Assembly (NCBI RefSeq): GCF_014195535.1
Contig: NZ_JACIBY010000022.1
Location: forward strand, 1-64,000
DNA: 64,000 nt
Source: Runella defluvii
GTDB lineage: Bacteria > Bacteroidota > Bacteroidia > Cytophagales > Spirosomataceae
Direction: 5' to 3'
Each line of letters starts with the position of its first letter. The stretch's first letter is position 1. The position numbers and the translations under genes are program-made. The notes under the pieces are model-generated. The model was not told where the DNA came from and ran no database searches. It saw nothing but the letters and a program-made list of their open reading frames with translations. Positions 17,457-28,435 of this stretch are shown piece by piece.

Positions 17457-18242
17457 ATGGGAACATCCAGTTCATTTGGTGGGTCGAAACCTAACTCTTC
17501 TTTACTTCCTTCATGGGCTAATGTAGATAATGACATAAATCCCCAAGAAGAAACGCCAAAAAATGGTAAATGGCAAGGGGCAAAAAGTGCTTTGGGTAGA
17601 GTTGTAAGCGGCACATCTGGTGCTTCAATTGGAAATGCTGCTCGAAGTTATGTAAGGGGTTTGGGTGGCGCAAAGTCAGCAGCTCGTTCCTCCCAGAAAG
17701 GAAGCCAAGCAATTGGAGGGTTTGGTGGTTTTCTATCCAGTGTTTCAGGGTCTGGATTTAATGAAACCTTAGCAGAGTATGGATTACAAAACTGTATTGG
17801 CAAACCTGTACAGATTGTTTTTGCCAATATTGCAGACAAATTTGCCCCTTCTGGGGGCATTCCACAAGATGATTATATTCGAGAAGCTATTTTGAAAGCA
17901 CTGGATTGCCTTTGGGAAAAGTATGAAACTGAGGGCCGCAATGTTGATACGCTTGAAAACCTAAATCAAGAAGATATACAAGAAGCTATGCTTACGGCAG
18001 TAACTGCATTTATTTTTTCCCGTTGGATACATGAAACAGGCATCGCAATTGAGAAAAAAATGGTAGATATTTCTGTTGTCGCTTCAACAGAAGAAGAAGC
18101 ACGAAGTTTTATAAAAGAAGAAGTGAGAAATGCTTTTAGTAATCAGAATATGATTAACTATGATTATCGGTCTGTTCAAACCGACAAAAATATGGACTCC
18201 ATATTTGAAACAGCTTATTCATTTATAGAACAATCAAAATGA
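17457..18242 (+). CDS. qatB: QatB
   Basis: 261 residues, 2 nt after qatA and overlapping qatC by 4 nt. The N-terminal ~75 residues are low complexity and Ser/Gly/Pro rich, followed by GGAKSAARSSQKGSQAIGG and a helical C-terminal half with acidic runs (STEEEARSFIKEEVRNAF). No catalytic motif is visible. QatB is defined mostly by this position between the KAP ATPase and the QueC-like gene and by the Gly-rich N-terminus; its biochemical role is unknown. Confidence 0.85.
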   Translation: MGTSSSFGGSKPNSSLLPSWANVDNDINPQEETPKNGKWQGAKSALGRVVSGTSGASIGNAARSYVRGLGGAKSAARSSQKGSQAIGGFGGFLSSVSGSGFNETLAEYGLQNCIGKPVQIVFANIADKFAPSGGIPQDDYIREAILKALDCLWEKYETEGRNVDTLENLNQEDIQEAMLTAVTAFIFSRWIHETGIAIEKKMVDISVVASTEEEARSFIKEEVRNAFSNQNMINYDYRSVQTDKNMDSIFETAYSFIEQSK

Positions 18243-19570
18243 ACGCAACTCATATTATTTTGAAAACCCATACAGAGGATAATTTTTCTCTTGATTTGGG
18301 CAATGTCGAAAAAGCCATTACCATCAATTTACACGCCCTTGATGCCGAAACTTTGGTTGCTGAGAAAGTCTTTGAACTACTAAAAACCAATCAAGTAACT
18401 TTAAGTACCGCAATGTGGGATTTATTAAAAATTGGTCTATTTGTCTATACAACAGACCAATTAGTTTCAAGAAGGCATCAAGGGTATCTTAGTTGGTCAA
18501 GACACTTTATATGTCATGTACCTGTATTAAAGCCTGAACTTTGGGCAGGAAATAAGCCAATTATTGAAAAAATGCTCTCTTTTCTGACAGGAGATTTTTG
18601 GGAATTTAATTTTAGGAAAGATAACTTAAACGTTTATAAACCATACAGTCCAAAAAATCCATTACAAATAACAAATGCTTGTCTATTATCTGGCGGCTTA
18701 GATTCTTTCATCGGTGCGATTGACTTATTAGAAACTAAGGAAAAAATTGCTTTTGTGAGCCACTATAAAAGAGGTGGTGCTGAAAGCAAAACTCAAAATG
18801 AGATTGTTACGGCTTTTGAAACATCGTATGGGAAAAATTCATTTAAACACTTTCAGTTTTATGTTCAACCTATGCACAGAAAAGGCATAGAAAAAGAGAA
18901 TTCATCTCGTGGACGTTCTTTTCTATTCATTTGTCTGGGCTTGGCTGTGGCTCATAGCTTTGGTGAAAATGTTCCATTAATTATTCCTGAAAATGGGTTT
19001 ATTTCACTTAATGTACCATTGACCTCAACCCGATTAGGTAGTAATAGCACCCGAACCACACATCCATTTTACCTCAATACTTTTCAAGAGTTACTTACCG
19101 AGCTTGGCATTTTAAATACACTTGACAACCCTTACCTATACTGCACAAAGGGTGAAATGATTAACAATTGCAAAAATCTTAACTTTTTTAAAGAACATTT
19201 CCAAAAAACAGTTTCTTGCTCTCACCCAGATGTAATGCGCCTTGAAGGTGACAAACCCAACCAACATTGTGGCTACTGCGTTCCATGTTTAATTCGTCGG
19301 GCTGCACTAACAAAAAACGGGCTAAGAGATGCCTATTATTTTAAGGATGTATTACAAGATGCTATTCCTGCTAATCAAAAAAGGAGCAGTGATTTGCGAG
19401 CATTCAAACTTGCTATTCAAGAAACAAATTCGATGAACCAAAGACAATTGTTGTTTCACATTTTGCGTTCAGGACCATTATCTTTCCTCGGGCAATCAAG
19501 CCTTGAAAAGTGCGTCAGTATGTATCAAAATGGAATTGGAGAAGTAGCTTCATTCATCAATAACACCTAA
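18239..19570 (+). CDS. qatC: QatC: QueC-like PP-loop protein
   Basis: 443 residues. The PP-loop ATP pyrophosphatase motif SGGLDSFIGAI (about residue 150) and the C-terminal zinc-binding region (SCSHPDV, HCGYCVPCLIRRAAL) match QueC, the 7-cyano-7-deazaguanine synthase. A ~145-residue N-terminal extension not found in housekeeping QueC precedes it. The rest of the queuosine/preQ0 pathway is absent, so it acts within the Qat defence module, perhaps modifying a nucleotide or a protein terminus. ATGA overlap with qatB shows translational coupling. Confidence 0.9.
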   Translation: MNATHIILKTHTEDNFSLDLGNVEKAITINLHALDAETLVAEKVFELLKTNQVTLSTAMWDLLKIGLFVYTTDQLVSRRHQGYLSWSRHFICHVPVLKPELWAGNKPIIEKMLSFLTGDFWEFNFRKDNLNVYKPYSPKNPLQITNACLLSGGLDSFIGAIDLLETKEKIAFVSHYKRGGAESKTQNEIVTAFETSYGKNSFKHFQFYVQPMHRKGIEKENSSRGRSFLFICLGLAVAHSFGENVPLIIPENGFISLNVPLTSTRLGSNSTRTTHPFYLNTFQELLTELGILNTLDNPYLYCTKGEMINNCKNLNFFKEHFQKTVSCSHPDVMRLEGDKPNQHCGYCVPCLIRRAALTKNGLRDAYYFKDVLQDAIPANQKRSSDLRAFKLAIQETNSMNQRQLLFHILRSGPLSFLGQSSLEKCVSMYQNGIGEVASFINNT

Positions 19571-19571
19571 A

Positions 19572-20294
19572 ATGTACTTCATTGATACTCATTGCCATTT
19601 AGACCTTTTTGAAGACAATAAGTTTGCTGACTTAATTGAACACGAAAAAATTTATACAATTGCAGTCACAAATACGCCTTCTGTTTTCTTTTTTACTCAA
19701 AATCAAGCAAAAAACAAAAAATTCATTCGAGCGGCATTGGGCTTACACCCCCAACTTGCCTCTGAACGAGCGAAAGAAATATTATTATTTAAAGAACTTA
19801 TCCATCAAACCCGCTACGTTGGTGAAATTGGTTTAGACAATAAGAAGGGGGCAGATTTTGAAATACAGAAGCAAGTTTTTGAGAAAATTATAGATATCTG
19901 TGCTCAGGCAGGAAACAAAATACTTTCTATTCATTCAAGAGGTGCCGAAGAAGAGGTCATTGAAATAATTGGGAGAAAATTCCCCGGTAAAGTGATTTTG
20001 CATTGGTATTCGGGCGGACTAAAACCATTAGAAAAAGCATTAGAATTTGGTTTCAATTTCTCAGTCAACTTCTCTATGTCAAAAAACCAGAATGGGAGTA
20101 AGATAATAAATTCTATTCCCATAGATCGAATACTTACTGAATCCGATGGGCCATTTCAAAAGATAAATTCTAAAAATAATGCCTCACCACTTAATATGAA
20201 TCAAACTATCGAAGCGATTAGTTTGATTAGAAATATGCACCCTAATGATTTAAAAAAACAGGTATATCAAAACTTTTTCCAGCTTTTATCTTAA
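19572..20294 (+). CDS. qatD: QatD: TatD-like metal-dependent DNase
   Basis: 240 residues. Metal ligands of the TatD amidohydrolase fold are all present: THCHLD (H-x-H at the start), VGEIGLD (Glu), LSIHSRGA (His), ILHWYSG (His) and LTESDGPF (Asp). TatD proteins are 3'-5' exonucleases or endonucleases; in Qat the gene is required for phage protection. It starts one base after qatC ends and is the last gene of the operon, converging on the methyltransferase-helicase gene with only a 3-nt gap. Confidence 0.9.
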   Translation: MYFIDTHCHLDLFEDNKFADLIEHEKIYTIAVTNTPSVFFFTQNQAKNKKFIRAALGLHPQLASERAKEILLFKELIHQTRYVGEIGLDNKKGADFEIQKQVFEKIIDICAQAGNKILSIHSRGAEEEVIEIIGRKFPGKVILHWYSGGLKPLEKALEFGFNFSVNFSMSKNQNGSKIINSIPIDRILTESDGPFQKINSKNNASPLNMNQTIEAISLIRNMHPNDLKKQVYQNFFQLLS

Positions 20295-20297
20295 CAC

Positions 20298-23200
20298 CTA
20301 CCCAATCTTCACCCCCTTCCTCTGCTCCTCTTTCTTTTCCGAAATCTTCTCCGTCAGCGAATCCTGAATCTTCTTTTCAATTCGTTGAAGATCCTGTCGA
20401 AGCTGAGTGAGTTCGTGCTTGTGTGGCCACGGCTTTGACACAAATTCTTTCAGTTGGTCAATGTCCTTTTTGAAATCTACTAACCGCTTTTTCTGGTCTT
20501 CAGAAATTTTGGGGATTTTTTCGAGGGCATTGTGGACAAACTGCGCCGCAATTTCGGGCGTTCGAGGCATTTGTCCACCATTGTGCTGGTACTTGATGCC
20601 GTTGGGTGATACCACCGAAAAATGGTTTTCTCGCTGGGCATAGCCTTCGACAAAATTGGTAATCGTCGTTACTTCCAACTTAAAACCGTGCAACTCTCCT
20701 ACCACTTTCGGTTCGGAATTGCGGTTGTTTTTGTCAATAATGATAAGTTTTTTACCGATTTCTTTGGGGTCTTTACTCTCCAAATCGAGAATAACGAGCT
20801 GTCCTTTCAGCTTCCCATTTTCGTCATAAGCGTTTATTTTTTTGAGATGAATTTGGTCAGCTTCCACTTTTTTCAATTGCGTTTCTCCTTTGTTCGCTTG
20901 CTGTTCTTTTCCTTCTAAACGCTGCTTTGCCTGTACCACATCCTTGTTATAAATCAATAAATCTGACTCTAATCTGCCCAGTCGTTTTTCAATCTTGGCC
21001 TTTTCCAATAAATCCGTATTGCCCGACAAAATGGCGATGTACTCGCTAAAATTCATGCCGTTTTTCTCGTCCAAACTACCTTCGTCAATCCGTCGAGTGG
21101 CCAGATTGGAGTTCTTGATTTGGCTAATGAACAAGGACTTGTTCTGCAACAGATTGAATTTGTAATTATCCAAGGTCTTTTCGACGGCGTACACGTAGTT
21201 GTGAACTTGATTGCCGTATAATTTCGCTATCTCGTTTCCTTTACGAACGCCCCTTCCTATACGTTGGTCTAATTCCGAAGGTTTCCAAGGAATATCCAAA
21301 TGGTGCATGGCCACAATCCGCTGTTGTACGTTTACCCCCGTTCCCAACATTTCGGTCGAACCCAACAAGATTCTTACTTTACCTGCGTTGGTGTCGGCAA
21401 AGAGTTTGGTTCGTTGGGCTTCGTTTTTGCATTCTTGAATGAATTTAATTTCGTTGGGCGGTATGTGATAGTCTTCTACCAACTTTCGTTTCAATTCGCT
21501 ATACACATTCCATTGGTGAGCTTTGTAGGTTCCCAAATCCGAGAAAACCAACTGCGTTCCTTTGTGCTGTTTGGTTTGCTCGTAATGTTCAGCCATTTTC
21601 TTGGCGCATTGGCTTACTTTATTGTTGGGATGGTCATCATAATGGGGATTGAGCAAGCGCATATCCAAGGCCATCTTTTTGGCGTAGTTCGTCGCAATCA
21701 ACATTTTAGCGGCTTCTTCGCCTTCGCTTAGTTTGGGACGACCCAACAACGTTGCATCGCCAGTTTCTGCAAACTTCATCAGCTTATGAATAAAGTCCTC
21801 TTGCTGAGGGGTCGGCGGCACATGAACGAGCTTTTGGTTCAATTTTGGACGTTCAATTCCAATCATGTCTGCCGTCCTAAAATCGGTGATTTGATTGTAA
21901 AACATCGCCAGTTCAGGCACTTTGATAAAATAGCGAAAACGTTCTTTCTGAATCAAATTGTTGGTCACCGAAAACTCAAAATCGGTGGTTTTCTTGGCAT
22001 ACACCGCCGCCCAAGCGTCAAAATTAACGATGTTTTGTTTTTGGAGTTCTTTAGGACGCAGGTACTTGAAAATCAAATACAGCTCGGTAAGTGAATTACT
22101 GATGGTTGTTCCCGATAAAAACGTGGCGCAGAGGTCTTTGTCTTTTCGTTGCTGCATGGTTCGGATGGCATATAGTAGGTTGATGGCCTTTTGGCTTCCT
22201 TCTTGATTGCCTAAGCCTGCCACTCGGTTGTGACGGGTCGTAAACATCAGGTTTTTGAAACGGTGGCTTTCGTCAATAAATAAATGGTCTATACCCATCT
22301 GCTGAAAGTCGGGCACATCGTCCTTCTTTTCTTTGAGTTGGTGATTGATACGGGACATCTCTACCGTCAGATTGGCTTTGCGTTTTTCCAAACCTTTCAG
22401 AGCCGCTTTCGATACTTCGTTGTTTTGTTGCCGCATTACTTCCAAATCCAACTCTACATTTGTTAATTCGGCTTGAACAGTCTTTTGCTGAATTTTCGGC
22501 GATTGGGGGATTTTGCCAAACTGGTCGTGGGTCAGAATAATACAATCCCAATTATTGTTTTTGATGTCATTGAATAGCTTGACTCGGTTTTCGGGGCTAA
22601 AATCGCTGGCTTGCGGGTACAATAATTTGGCTTCGGGATAGGCTGATTGGAAAGTTTCGGCGATTTGGTGGACATTGGCTTTCAGGCCAATAATCATTGG
22701 TTTGTTGACGATCCCCAACCGTTTCATCTCATAAGCCGCTACGCACATAATCAGGGTTTTTCCCGAACCTACTTCGTGGTCGGCTACGCCGCCTTCGTTT
22801 TGCAACAACATCCACACGGCATCTTTTTGACTTTGGTACAGACTCGGAATACCTAAGTTTTTATAATTGAGGTGCGGGAATTGTTGATGCTGACCGTCGT
22901 ATTGGGGTTTGACATAACAGTTAAACAGTTGGTTGTAACGCTGTTCTATGTCGGTTTTGAGTTCTTTTGGTTGCTCATTTAACCAAGTGGGAAACTGATT
23001 ACGAATCTGTTCAATTTTGCCGGCGGCCAATTGGGTTTTCTCCTGGTCTTTGACCGTAACTTCCTGCCCGCCATCGTACAATTTCTTAGTAATATGCGGA
23101 TTGGTATTCAGTAAGGCATATTCGGCTAAATCAAGACCGTCGTAGGTACGGGTTTGGGCATTGACGGCATATTCGGTGGTAATTTTAGCATTACTTTGGG

Positions 23201-25280
23201 TACTGCGAGAGGTGCGTACTGTGAAAGTATCGGTGGATTGGGCATATTGAATCCGAATAGGAATGTCGAACAAATGACTTAAATAATCCTGATAAACTTG
23301 CGTCGGAATCCAGCGTTCGCCAAAGTTGAATTCCAATAATTCAAAAGGGACTTTTTCGGGTTGGTTTTCGACAAGCGCCGCTTGGGTTCTGCGAGCTTCG
23401 TTGTTGTGGGGGTTAGTTTCGCAGTAGTTTTGAACGGCTTGTAGTTTTTCAAAAACGTTGCCCGACAAAAGCATTTCACGGGTTTGGTATTCTTCTCGAA
23501 TCGGATTATAAAGTAACCGGTCTTGCAATTGGTTCAGCAGCCTTTCTTGGCTTTGGCCACTGATTTCTTGCATGTAATCTATGTTCACTTTCCCAAACCA
23601 ATTCAACGAAGCAAGTAAGGTATCCTCGGCAGTTTCAATTCGTTGTTTAGAGGAAAACGCAACAGATTGTTCGAAAATATCGGCCTTGACAAATTGCCCA
23701 TCTTTGACTCGTTCTAAGGCCAACAGTTCTTTGCCTTGCGGATCAAGCAAGACTGTCCCTACGTTTTCTTTACGGTTTAACTCTCTGTATTGTTGCTTGA
23801 ATTGGTCATACGATTCGTTGAGTAATTGACGTAAACCTGCATTTTCGACTTGAAATTCCTGTTCAAAGTTGTAAAGTAAATGGTAGTTATCTCGAAGTTG
23901 AATTAGGTTTTTTACTTTTCCTTGCTGGGTTTTTGAAACTTCGAGGGAACGAAAAAGTGGATTTTTCTCAGTCAATTCATAGACCTTGCCTACTTCCCCA
24001 TTTTGTTCCACCAATGAGCCTTCTTTCAAGTGAGGATATTTAATACCCTCAAAGGGTTGAGGTTCAATGATTGGCTGAATCGTGGCAAAAAGGTCTAATT
24101 GCGGCGTAAGTGGTGCTTTGCTGGTAGAAATACTGATTTTTGCTGTTGGTGCAACGATTTTGAGGTACTGACCCAAATCCTCGTCCAGCATTTTTTTCAA
24201 TTCCTGCCCTATGGCTTCGGTACCACCTTGATGGGTAAAAATTTGGGCGGGTTTACCGTACTGGTCAGTATCAAATTGCAGTTGATTGTGAACAATTCGA
24301 CTGAGGTCTTCGTAATATTGGTTACTTGGATATTCTCGGCGAGTGCTTTGGACGAAAAGCCGCTCCCGTTGGTTCAAGCTGGTTTTTTGCGTGTCTTTTT
24401 GGAGGAGGATTAAATCCGTGCCGACACTCGTTCCTGCAAAGTTGGTGAACAAATTGTGGGGCAAACGAACCGAACTTACCAGATTAGTATTCCGCATCAA
24501 ATACTGTCTAATCGGTTCATTACTTGGACTGTTCATCAAAGCATCGGTCGTTAAAAAGGCCACTACCCCACCCTCTTTGGCCACGTCCACGGCTTTGGTA
24601 AAAAAATAACCATGCAGGCTACGGCAAGCTTGTCGTTTGGTTTTGTCTTTGCTGTTGGCAAAGGACGCATCCCATACGGTCACGTCGCCAAAGGGAATGT
24701 TGGAGGCTACTAAGTCGAAGGTATTCAAGTAGCGACTGCTGATGTCTTCAAATCCTTGTTGCTTGACGTGGTTTTTGCCGTGCAGGGTTTCTAACAGCGT
24801 GGCCGTCAGTAAGTCTTTTTCAATCAAAAGGAGCTTGGAAAGCGGCAAGCCAACTCGCTGAAAACCATCTGAGAACTGCCCCAGTCCTGCCGAAGGGTCT
24901 AAAAAACTGTTTACCTCAAATCCTGTATTTCGGATAGCCTCGCCCAGAGCTTCAATCACCGCAGGTGGCGTGTAAAAGCTGGTCAAAACGCTGTTTTTAA
25001 GGCTTTGCCAATATTCATCGGCTCGTTGTTCTCCTACTTCATTTTCTATTGTTCCCCGCAGTAGTTGCACATAGGGACGTAGTTCAATATCAGCTTTGGT
25101 TTGCCAAGCATTGTCATCTTCCAATGGCAACAGAATCGCTTTGATACCACCAAAACCTGCATAGTGCCGAATAAGGTCGGCTTGTTCTTCGGTTGGGACT
25201 TTGCTTTCTTTTTGTAATCGCAAAGCAAGGCGAATCGCCTCCGTATTCTGAACGAGGTGGTGTTTGGGATTAAACGCCAT
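20298..25280 (-). CDS. Giant N6-adenine methyltransferase / SF2 helicase fusion
   Basis: 1660 residues. Residues 100-210 carry an adenine methylase: SFYTPP, motif I DPSAGLG (128-134) and motif IV SNIPFGD (193-199), a variant of NPPF/Y with Ile at the second position. Walker [10 protein letters not shown] is near residue 833 and the DExH-type box DESHRFKN near residue 1003, followed by a C-terminal helicase half ([36 protein letters not shown]). The last ~200 residues are helical and charged. Such proteins are hallmarks of Bacteroidota conjugative elements and phage-plasmids, where they probably protect or remodel element DNA. It overlaps the next upstream gene by 11 nt. Confidence 0.85.
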   Translation of the reverse strand: MAFNPKHHLVQNTEAIRLALRLQKESKVPTEEQADLIRHYAGFGGIKAILLPLEDDNAWQTKADIELRPYVQLLRGTIENEVGEQRADEYWQSLKNSVLTSFYTPPAVIEALGEAIRNTGFEVNSFLDPSAGLGQFSDGFQRVGLPLSKLLLIEKDLLTATLLETLHGKNHVKQQGFEDISSRYLNTFDLVASNIPFGDVTVWDASFANSKDKTKRQACRSLHGYFFTKAVDVAKEGGVVAFLTTDALMNSPSNEPIRQYLMRNTNLVSSVRLPHNLFTNFAGTSVGTDLILLQKDTQKTSLNQRERLFVQSTRREYPSNQYYEDLSRIVHNQLQFDTDQYGKPAQIFTHQGGTEAIGQELKKMLDEDLGQYLKIVAPTAKISISTSKAPLTPQLDLFATIQPIIEPQPFEGIKYPHLKEGSLVEQNGEVGKVYELTEKNPLFRSLEVSKTQQGKVKNLIQLRDNYHLLYNFEQEFQVENAGLRQLLNESYDQFKQQYRELNRKENVGTVLLDPQGKELLALERVKDGQFVKADIFEQSVAFSSKQRIETAEDTLLASLNWFGKVNIDYMQEISGQSQERLLNQLQDRLLYNPIREEYQTREMLLSGNVFEKLQAVQNYCETNPHNNEARRTQAALVENQPEKVPFELLEFNFGERWIPTQVYQDYLSHLFDIPIRIQYAQSTDTFTVRTSRSTQSNAKITTEYAVNAQTRTYDGLDLAEYALLNTNPHITKKLYDGGQEVTVKDQEKTQLAAGKIEQIRNQFPTWLNEQPKELKTDIEQRYNQLFNCYVKPQYDGQHQQFPHLNYKNLGIPSLYQSQKDAVWMLLQNEGGVADHEVGSGKTLIMCVAAYEMKRLGIVNKPMIIGLKANVHQIAETFQSAYPEAKLLYPQASDFSPENRVKLFNDIKNNNWDCIILTHDQFGKIPQSPKIQQKTVQAELTNVELDLEVMRQQNNEVSKAALKGLEKRKANLTVEMSRINHQLKEKKDDVPDFQQMGIDHLFIDESHRFKNLMFTTRHNRVAGLGNQEGSQKAINLLYAIRTMQQRKDKDLCATFLSGTTISNSLTELYLIFKYLRPKELQKQNIVNFDAWAAVYAKKTTDFEFSVTNNLIQKERFRYFIKVPELAMFYNQITDFRTADMIGIERPKLNQKLVHVPPTPQQEDFIHKLMKFAETGDATLLGRPKLSEGEEAAKMLIATNYAKKMALDMRLLNPHYDDHPNNKVSQCAKKMAEHYEQTKQHKGTQLVFSDLGTYKAHQWNVYSELKRKLVEDYHIPPNEIKFIQECKNEAQRTKLFADTNAGKVRILLGSTEMLGTGVNVQQRIVAMHHLDIPWKPSELDQRIGRGVRKGNEIAKLYGNQVHNYVYAVEKTLDNYKFNLLQNKSLFISQIKNSNLATRRIDEGSLDEKNGMNFSEYIAILSGNTDLLEKAKIEKRLGRLESDLLIYNKDVVQAKQRLEGKEQQANKGETQLKKVEADQIHLKKINAYDENGKLKGQLVILDLESKDPKEIGKKLIIIDKNNRNSEPKVVGELHGFKLEVTTITNFVEGYAQRENHFSVVSPNGIKYQHNGGQMPRTPEIAAQFVHNALEKIPKISEDQKKRLVDFKKDIDQLKEFVSKPWPHKHELTQLRQDLQRIEKKIQDSLTEKISEKKEEQRKGVKIG

Positions 25281-25710
25281 GCGTTTGAATCAAATTTTCA
25301 AGTTGACTGATAATTAAATGGTAGCAGAGTCGCTGATTCTCGCCCGTGTCTGATTCTTCGTGCTTTTTTACCAAATTTTCAAGCAAGGGGCAAATTGCAA
25401 TGAGAAAGGTTTGCCGTTTCTCTGATGCGGTTAGTCTCTGATAGTCAGACAGAAACTCTGTTTCGAGTAAATTATTTAAAAACGAATAGGTCGAAAAAGA
25501 TAACCCATTGGTGAGTTCAGCAATGGCTACCTCTTGGGCTTGTAGAATGTCTTTTCCTGCCAATCGTTCTTGCTCAAAAATAGAAGCCGCTTGATTTACC
25601 CGCTCTGAAACAAGATTCTCTATTTCTTCTGTGGTGAGTTTAGCCAGCACATCAGAAAAATCGCTTTGCAGATAGCTTTGTAAGTAGATGGTAAAGTAAT
25701 CCTGTTGCAT
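25270..25710 (-). CDS. Hypothetical protein, helical, between primase-like and helicase genes
   Basis: 146 residues, all-helical in appearance, with heptad-like segments ([23 protein letters not shown]) and no Cys pair or catalytic motif. I do not recognise it. It starts 6 nt after the Toprim protein gene and overlaps the methyltransferase-helicase gene by 11 nt, so the three are one operon and it is probably an accessory subunit of that DNA-processing set. Confidence 0.6.
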   Translation of the reverse strand: MQQDYFTIYLQSYLQSDFSDVLAKLTTEEIENLVSERVNQAASIFEQERLAGKDILQAQEVAIAELTNGLSFSTYSFLNNLLETEFLSDYQRLTASEKRQTFLIAICPLLENLVKKHEESDTGENQRLCYHLIISQLENLIQTHGV

Positions 25711-25716
25711 AGTTAA

Positions 25717-28032
25717 TCAAAAACCAATTTTGTTCTTTCCTTGTGCAAACCCCTGTGATTCAGCACTTTTCATTTTTTCCTGTTTTGATTTTTGAATCTC
25801 TTGATAGGATTTGATGACAGGTGGTTCATTCAATTTGAGGTTATGAGAAGGTGGTAAGGCTTGACCATTACGCTCTTTCAACACCTCGTTCAAATCTTTT
25901 TGCTGACGGGTCGGACGAACGATTTGAAATAGCTTTTGCTCTTGCCGTTTTTCTATTTCATCACTAATTCGGTTCAATGCCTTGGTCAATAATTTAGTAT
26001 CATTCGGGAAGTGAATAATGGTACGGGTAATCATGAATTTCATGTTTTCATCGAGCATCGTTTCCCGCTGAAACTCATTGATTTTCTTTTCTTTATCGTT
26101 CAAATCTGTGCTGTATCTTTTCACGAACAAGTTCATGTCTTCGACCAAATCTTTTATAAATCCTTCGTTTAACTCCTGCGCTTTTCTTGCCCCCAACGCT
26201 AAGGGGTAGCGAAGCTCTAAGTTCAACCGATTCGTTCCTACGGATTCTTGATTCTCAGTGCTTTCCTCCGTTTTTTTGACTTGTTGATTGGTTGGAGATG
26301 AATACGTCAAGTAAGGTTTAATCTTCATTTCAGGGTTTTCGGACGGGTGGTCTAAGGCCAAGTAATTCACCGCAAACCGTAGCCCGGCATTGTCACCATC
26401 CTGTGCAATCACTAATTGCGCTTGTGGATTTCGATTCAAGATTTCTTGTAAAAAAGCTATTTGTTTACCGCCAGGCTGCCCACCTGTGGCGACATAAAAA
26501 CGTCGTTCATCAGCTTGTTCGGGGTTGAGTTGCTTCAACGAAATCGCATCAATGGCTGATTCTGAAATCACAATTCGTTGGACAGGAACTTCATAAAATC
26601 CCGTTTTTGCTTGCTCAATGGGCAGAATAACACGCTTTTCTTCCCCTAATTCTCCATATAAAAATACCACGTTTTTAGCATCTTGGCGGTAAATTGTACC
26701 AATTGTTCCTATTGGGATTTCTTGCCCCTTTTCATCTTTCACTGCTTCTTTTGCCTTAAAAAACCGATTTGAGTGCCATAAAGCCTCTCCTCGTTCACCT
26801 TCTGGAAATGCTTTGTAAGCCAAATTCCGAATATCCATTGACGCAATGTTTCCGTCACGAGCATACATGGGGAAGGCTGTATTCACGTGCCGAATCACGC
26901 CAGTATCAAACGCCACATTTTTGATTCGTCCCTCAAATTCCTTGGAAAAAAGTATCTGTTTTGCAATATTCCGTCCTTCCAAATATTCGGTATCAGTCAG
27001 CGGGGCAATCTGATATTTACTGTACAAATCCTGCTCTCGGAGGAGCGTATCTTTCAAAAAATAATTGGCAGAAACTTCAATCATTGGCTCAACAAGTCGC
27101 TTCTTTTCAGCAAATCCGTCTTGCATCATGATTGAGTCAATCGTTTGAAAAATATGGCGGTAGTTTCCGTGCTCCATACGTTCCATGAATTTGAAAATAT
27201 CGCCCTTAAACTGTGGGTCATTCAAGTCCACAAAAAACTTCGTCCCATAATCCTTTACGGCTGCTACTGCCAATCGTTGCTTATCGCCTTTGATTCCCGT
27301 TTCGTACAGTCGCCAAGCGTCATTGGGGCGTGACTTCTTTTTATCTAACTGGTAACCATAATGTTGCAGTACAATTTCTAAATCTAAATCCTGCTTTATT
27401 TGGCTCAAATCTCGGGTCATGCGTCCGCCTTTTCGTTGGGTTTGGGATGATATAGCTACTTTATCTCGCTCCGTAATTTCACTACCATCAGGATTTTTTA
27501 AGGTCAAATCATTTTTAGCAGCAAATCGCTCAATAGTTTCCAGATTCCACGCCTTATGAACCGACTTTGATTCTCGAACATTGTGATACAAGTCGTTCAG
27601 ATTTAACTGCTTGTACCCAACAGAACCATCTAACTTACCCGTTTGACTTGGTAAATACGCTCGACCTTTTTCGCTTCGTTGATACACCTCTTTAAACTCG
27701 GCAGGATGAAAGCCACTTATTGCGGGGTAAACAGCAACTCGAACCTCACCACTCCCCAATGTTAAAGTACGTTTGGCTTCTGGATTGGTAACGACGCTCT
27801 GAGGCAGTTGGGTGATGCTCCTGGCCCCATACATATTTTTGATGGCCTTATTGCACCTTTCAACATTATCGGGTGTAGGTTCAATCCAGAGTTGAACATT
27901 TCCAATCGTGCGGGTATTATCAATGCCATTTAAAGCAAAATCACCGAATGCGATGTAGCGAACTGCTTCTTTGTTTAAATGTCGAAGAATGGCTAATTGC
28001 TCTCTCGAAGCTCGGTTTTTGACATCTTGCAT
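25717..28032 (-). CDS. Toprim primase-like protein with degenerate nucleotidyltransferase-like N-domain
   Basis: 771 residues. Residues 200-310 resemble the CHC2/DUF3991 primase-like region (SQIKQDLDLEIVLQHYGYQ, DIFKFMERMEHGNYRHI). A Toprim domain follows at ~486-565 with Glu491 in ISESAIDAISL and D545-x-D547 in IAQDGDNAG. The N-terminal ~125 residues (AFGDFALNGIDNTRTIGNVQLWI, split around residues 28-50) look like the MNT/AbiEii nucleotidyltransferase core, but the catalytic D-x-D is replaced by N45-x-Q47. It is probably a primase or DNA-processing protein for conjugative DNA. The C-terminus is Lys/Gln rich and possibly disordered. Confidence 0.75.
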   Translation of the reverse strand: MQDVKNRASREQLAILRHLNKEAVRYIAFGDFALNGIDNTRTIGNVQLWIEPTPDNVERCNKAIKNMYGARSITQLPQSVVTNPEAKRTLTLGSGEVRVAVYPAISGFHPAEFKEVYQRSEKGRAYLPSQTGKLDGSVGYKQLNLNDLYHNVRESKSVHKAWNLETIERFAAKNDLTLKNPDGSEITERDKVAISSQTQRKGGRMTRDLSQIKQDLDLEIVLQHYGYQLDKKKSRPNDAWRLYETGIKGDKQRLAVAAVKDYGTKFFVDLNDPQFKGDIFKFMERMEHGNYRHIFQTIDSIMMQDGFAEKKRLVEPMIEVSANYFLKDTLLREQDLYSKYQIAPLTDTEYLEGRNIAKQILFSKEFEGRIKNVAFDTGVIRHVNTAFPMYARDGNIASMDIRNLAYKAFPEGERGEALWHSNRFFKAKEAVKDEKGQEIPIGTIGTIYRQDAKNVVFLYGELGEEKRVILPIEQAKTGFYEVPVQRIVISESAIDAISLKQLNPEQADERRFYVATGGQPGGKQIAFLQEILNRNPQAQLVIAQDGDNAGLRFAVNYLALDHPSENPEMKIKPYLTYSSPTNQQVKKTEESTENQESVGTNRLNLELRYPLALGARKAQELNEGFIKDLVEDMNLFVKRYSTDLNDKEKKINEFQRETMLDENMKFMITRTIIHFPNDTKLLTKALNRISDEIEKRQEQKLFQIVRPTRQQKDLNEVLKERNGQALPPSHNLKLNEPPVIKSYQEIQKSKQEKMKSAESQGFAQGKNKIGF

Positions 28033-28052
28033 GGTCTTTTCGGACTTAGAGG

Positions 28053-28337
28053 TTAGTCAGGAATTTCAAAACCACCTTCGGGTTCGTTGATGTCGAACAG
28101 TGAATTTAACAAGTCTTTGGTATCGAAAAGCGTATCCAAATGAGCTGTATAGAGTAGGTTTTGCTCGTCATTAGATAGTGATTCCCATAGTTCAGGGTCG
28201 TTGATAGAAGCATTTATCACATATTTACTTGGGTCGAGCGGTTCTTCACCGTCAGCAATGTAAAGCGGCTGAATAGCTACGTTGATTCGTTCGGCCCCGT
28301 ACCTTTTCGTTAGGTCATTGAGAGATAACATCATCAA
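28053..28337 (-). CDS. Small acidic hypothetical protein
   Basis: 94 residues, strongly acidic towards the C-terminus (DTKDLLNSLFDINEPEGGFEIPD). The start is MMMLSLNDLTKRYGAERINVA. No recognised domain. It lies 20 nt upstream of the Toprim gene on the same strand and heads that operon. The acidic surface would suit a DNA-mimic or partner protein, which is only a guess. Confidence 0.5.
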   Translation of the reverse strand: MMMLSLNDLTKRYGAERINVAIQPLYIADGEEPLDPSKYVINASINDPELWESLSNDEQNLLYTAHLDTLFDTKDLLNSLFDINEPEGGFEIPD

Positions 28338-28422
28338 TAGTTATGGATTAGCAGTTGAAAAATGGCTCAACTTATTTTTCAATTACAAAGTAAGTTAAGT
28401 CATTTTAATAAAACAAATTATT

Positions 28423-28430
28423 TATTTTTG
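28423..28430 (+). promoter_or_regulatory. -7 promoter box TATTTTTG just upstream of the M23 peptidase gene
   Basis: TATTTTTG matches the Bacteroidota -7 consensus TAnnTTTG exactly and ends 5 nt before the ATG at 28436. If used, transcription would start at or next to the start codon, giving a leaderless or nearly leaderless mRNA. Confidence 0.45.
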
Positions 28431-28435
28431 CCTTT

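Noticed and set aside
18239-19570. QueC-like gene as part of a DNA deazaguanine (dpd) modification system or preQ0 synthesis
   Set aside because: No queD, queE, folE or dpd genes; the order KAP-ATPase, QatB, QueC-like, TatD is diagnostic for Qat.
20298-25280. Methyltransferase-helicase as a BREX PglX or DISARM component
   Set aside because: No companion pglZ, brxC or drm genes are adjacent; its operon partners are a Toprim protein and a small helical protein, typical of conjugative elements.
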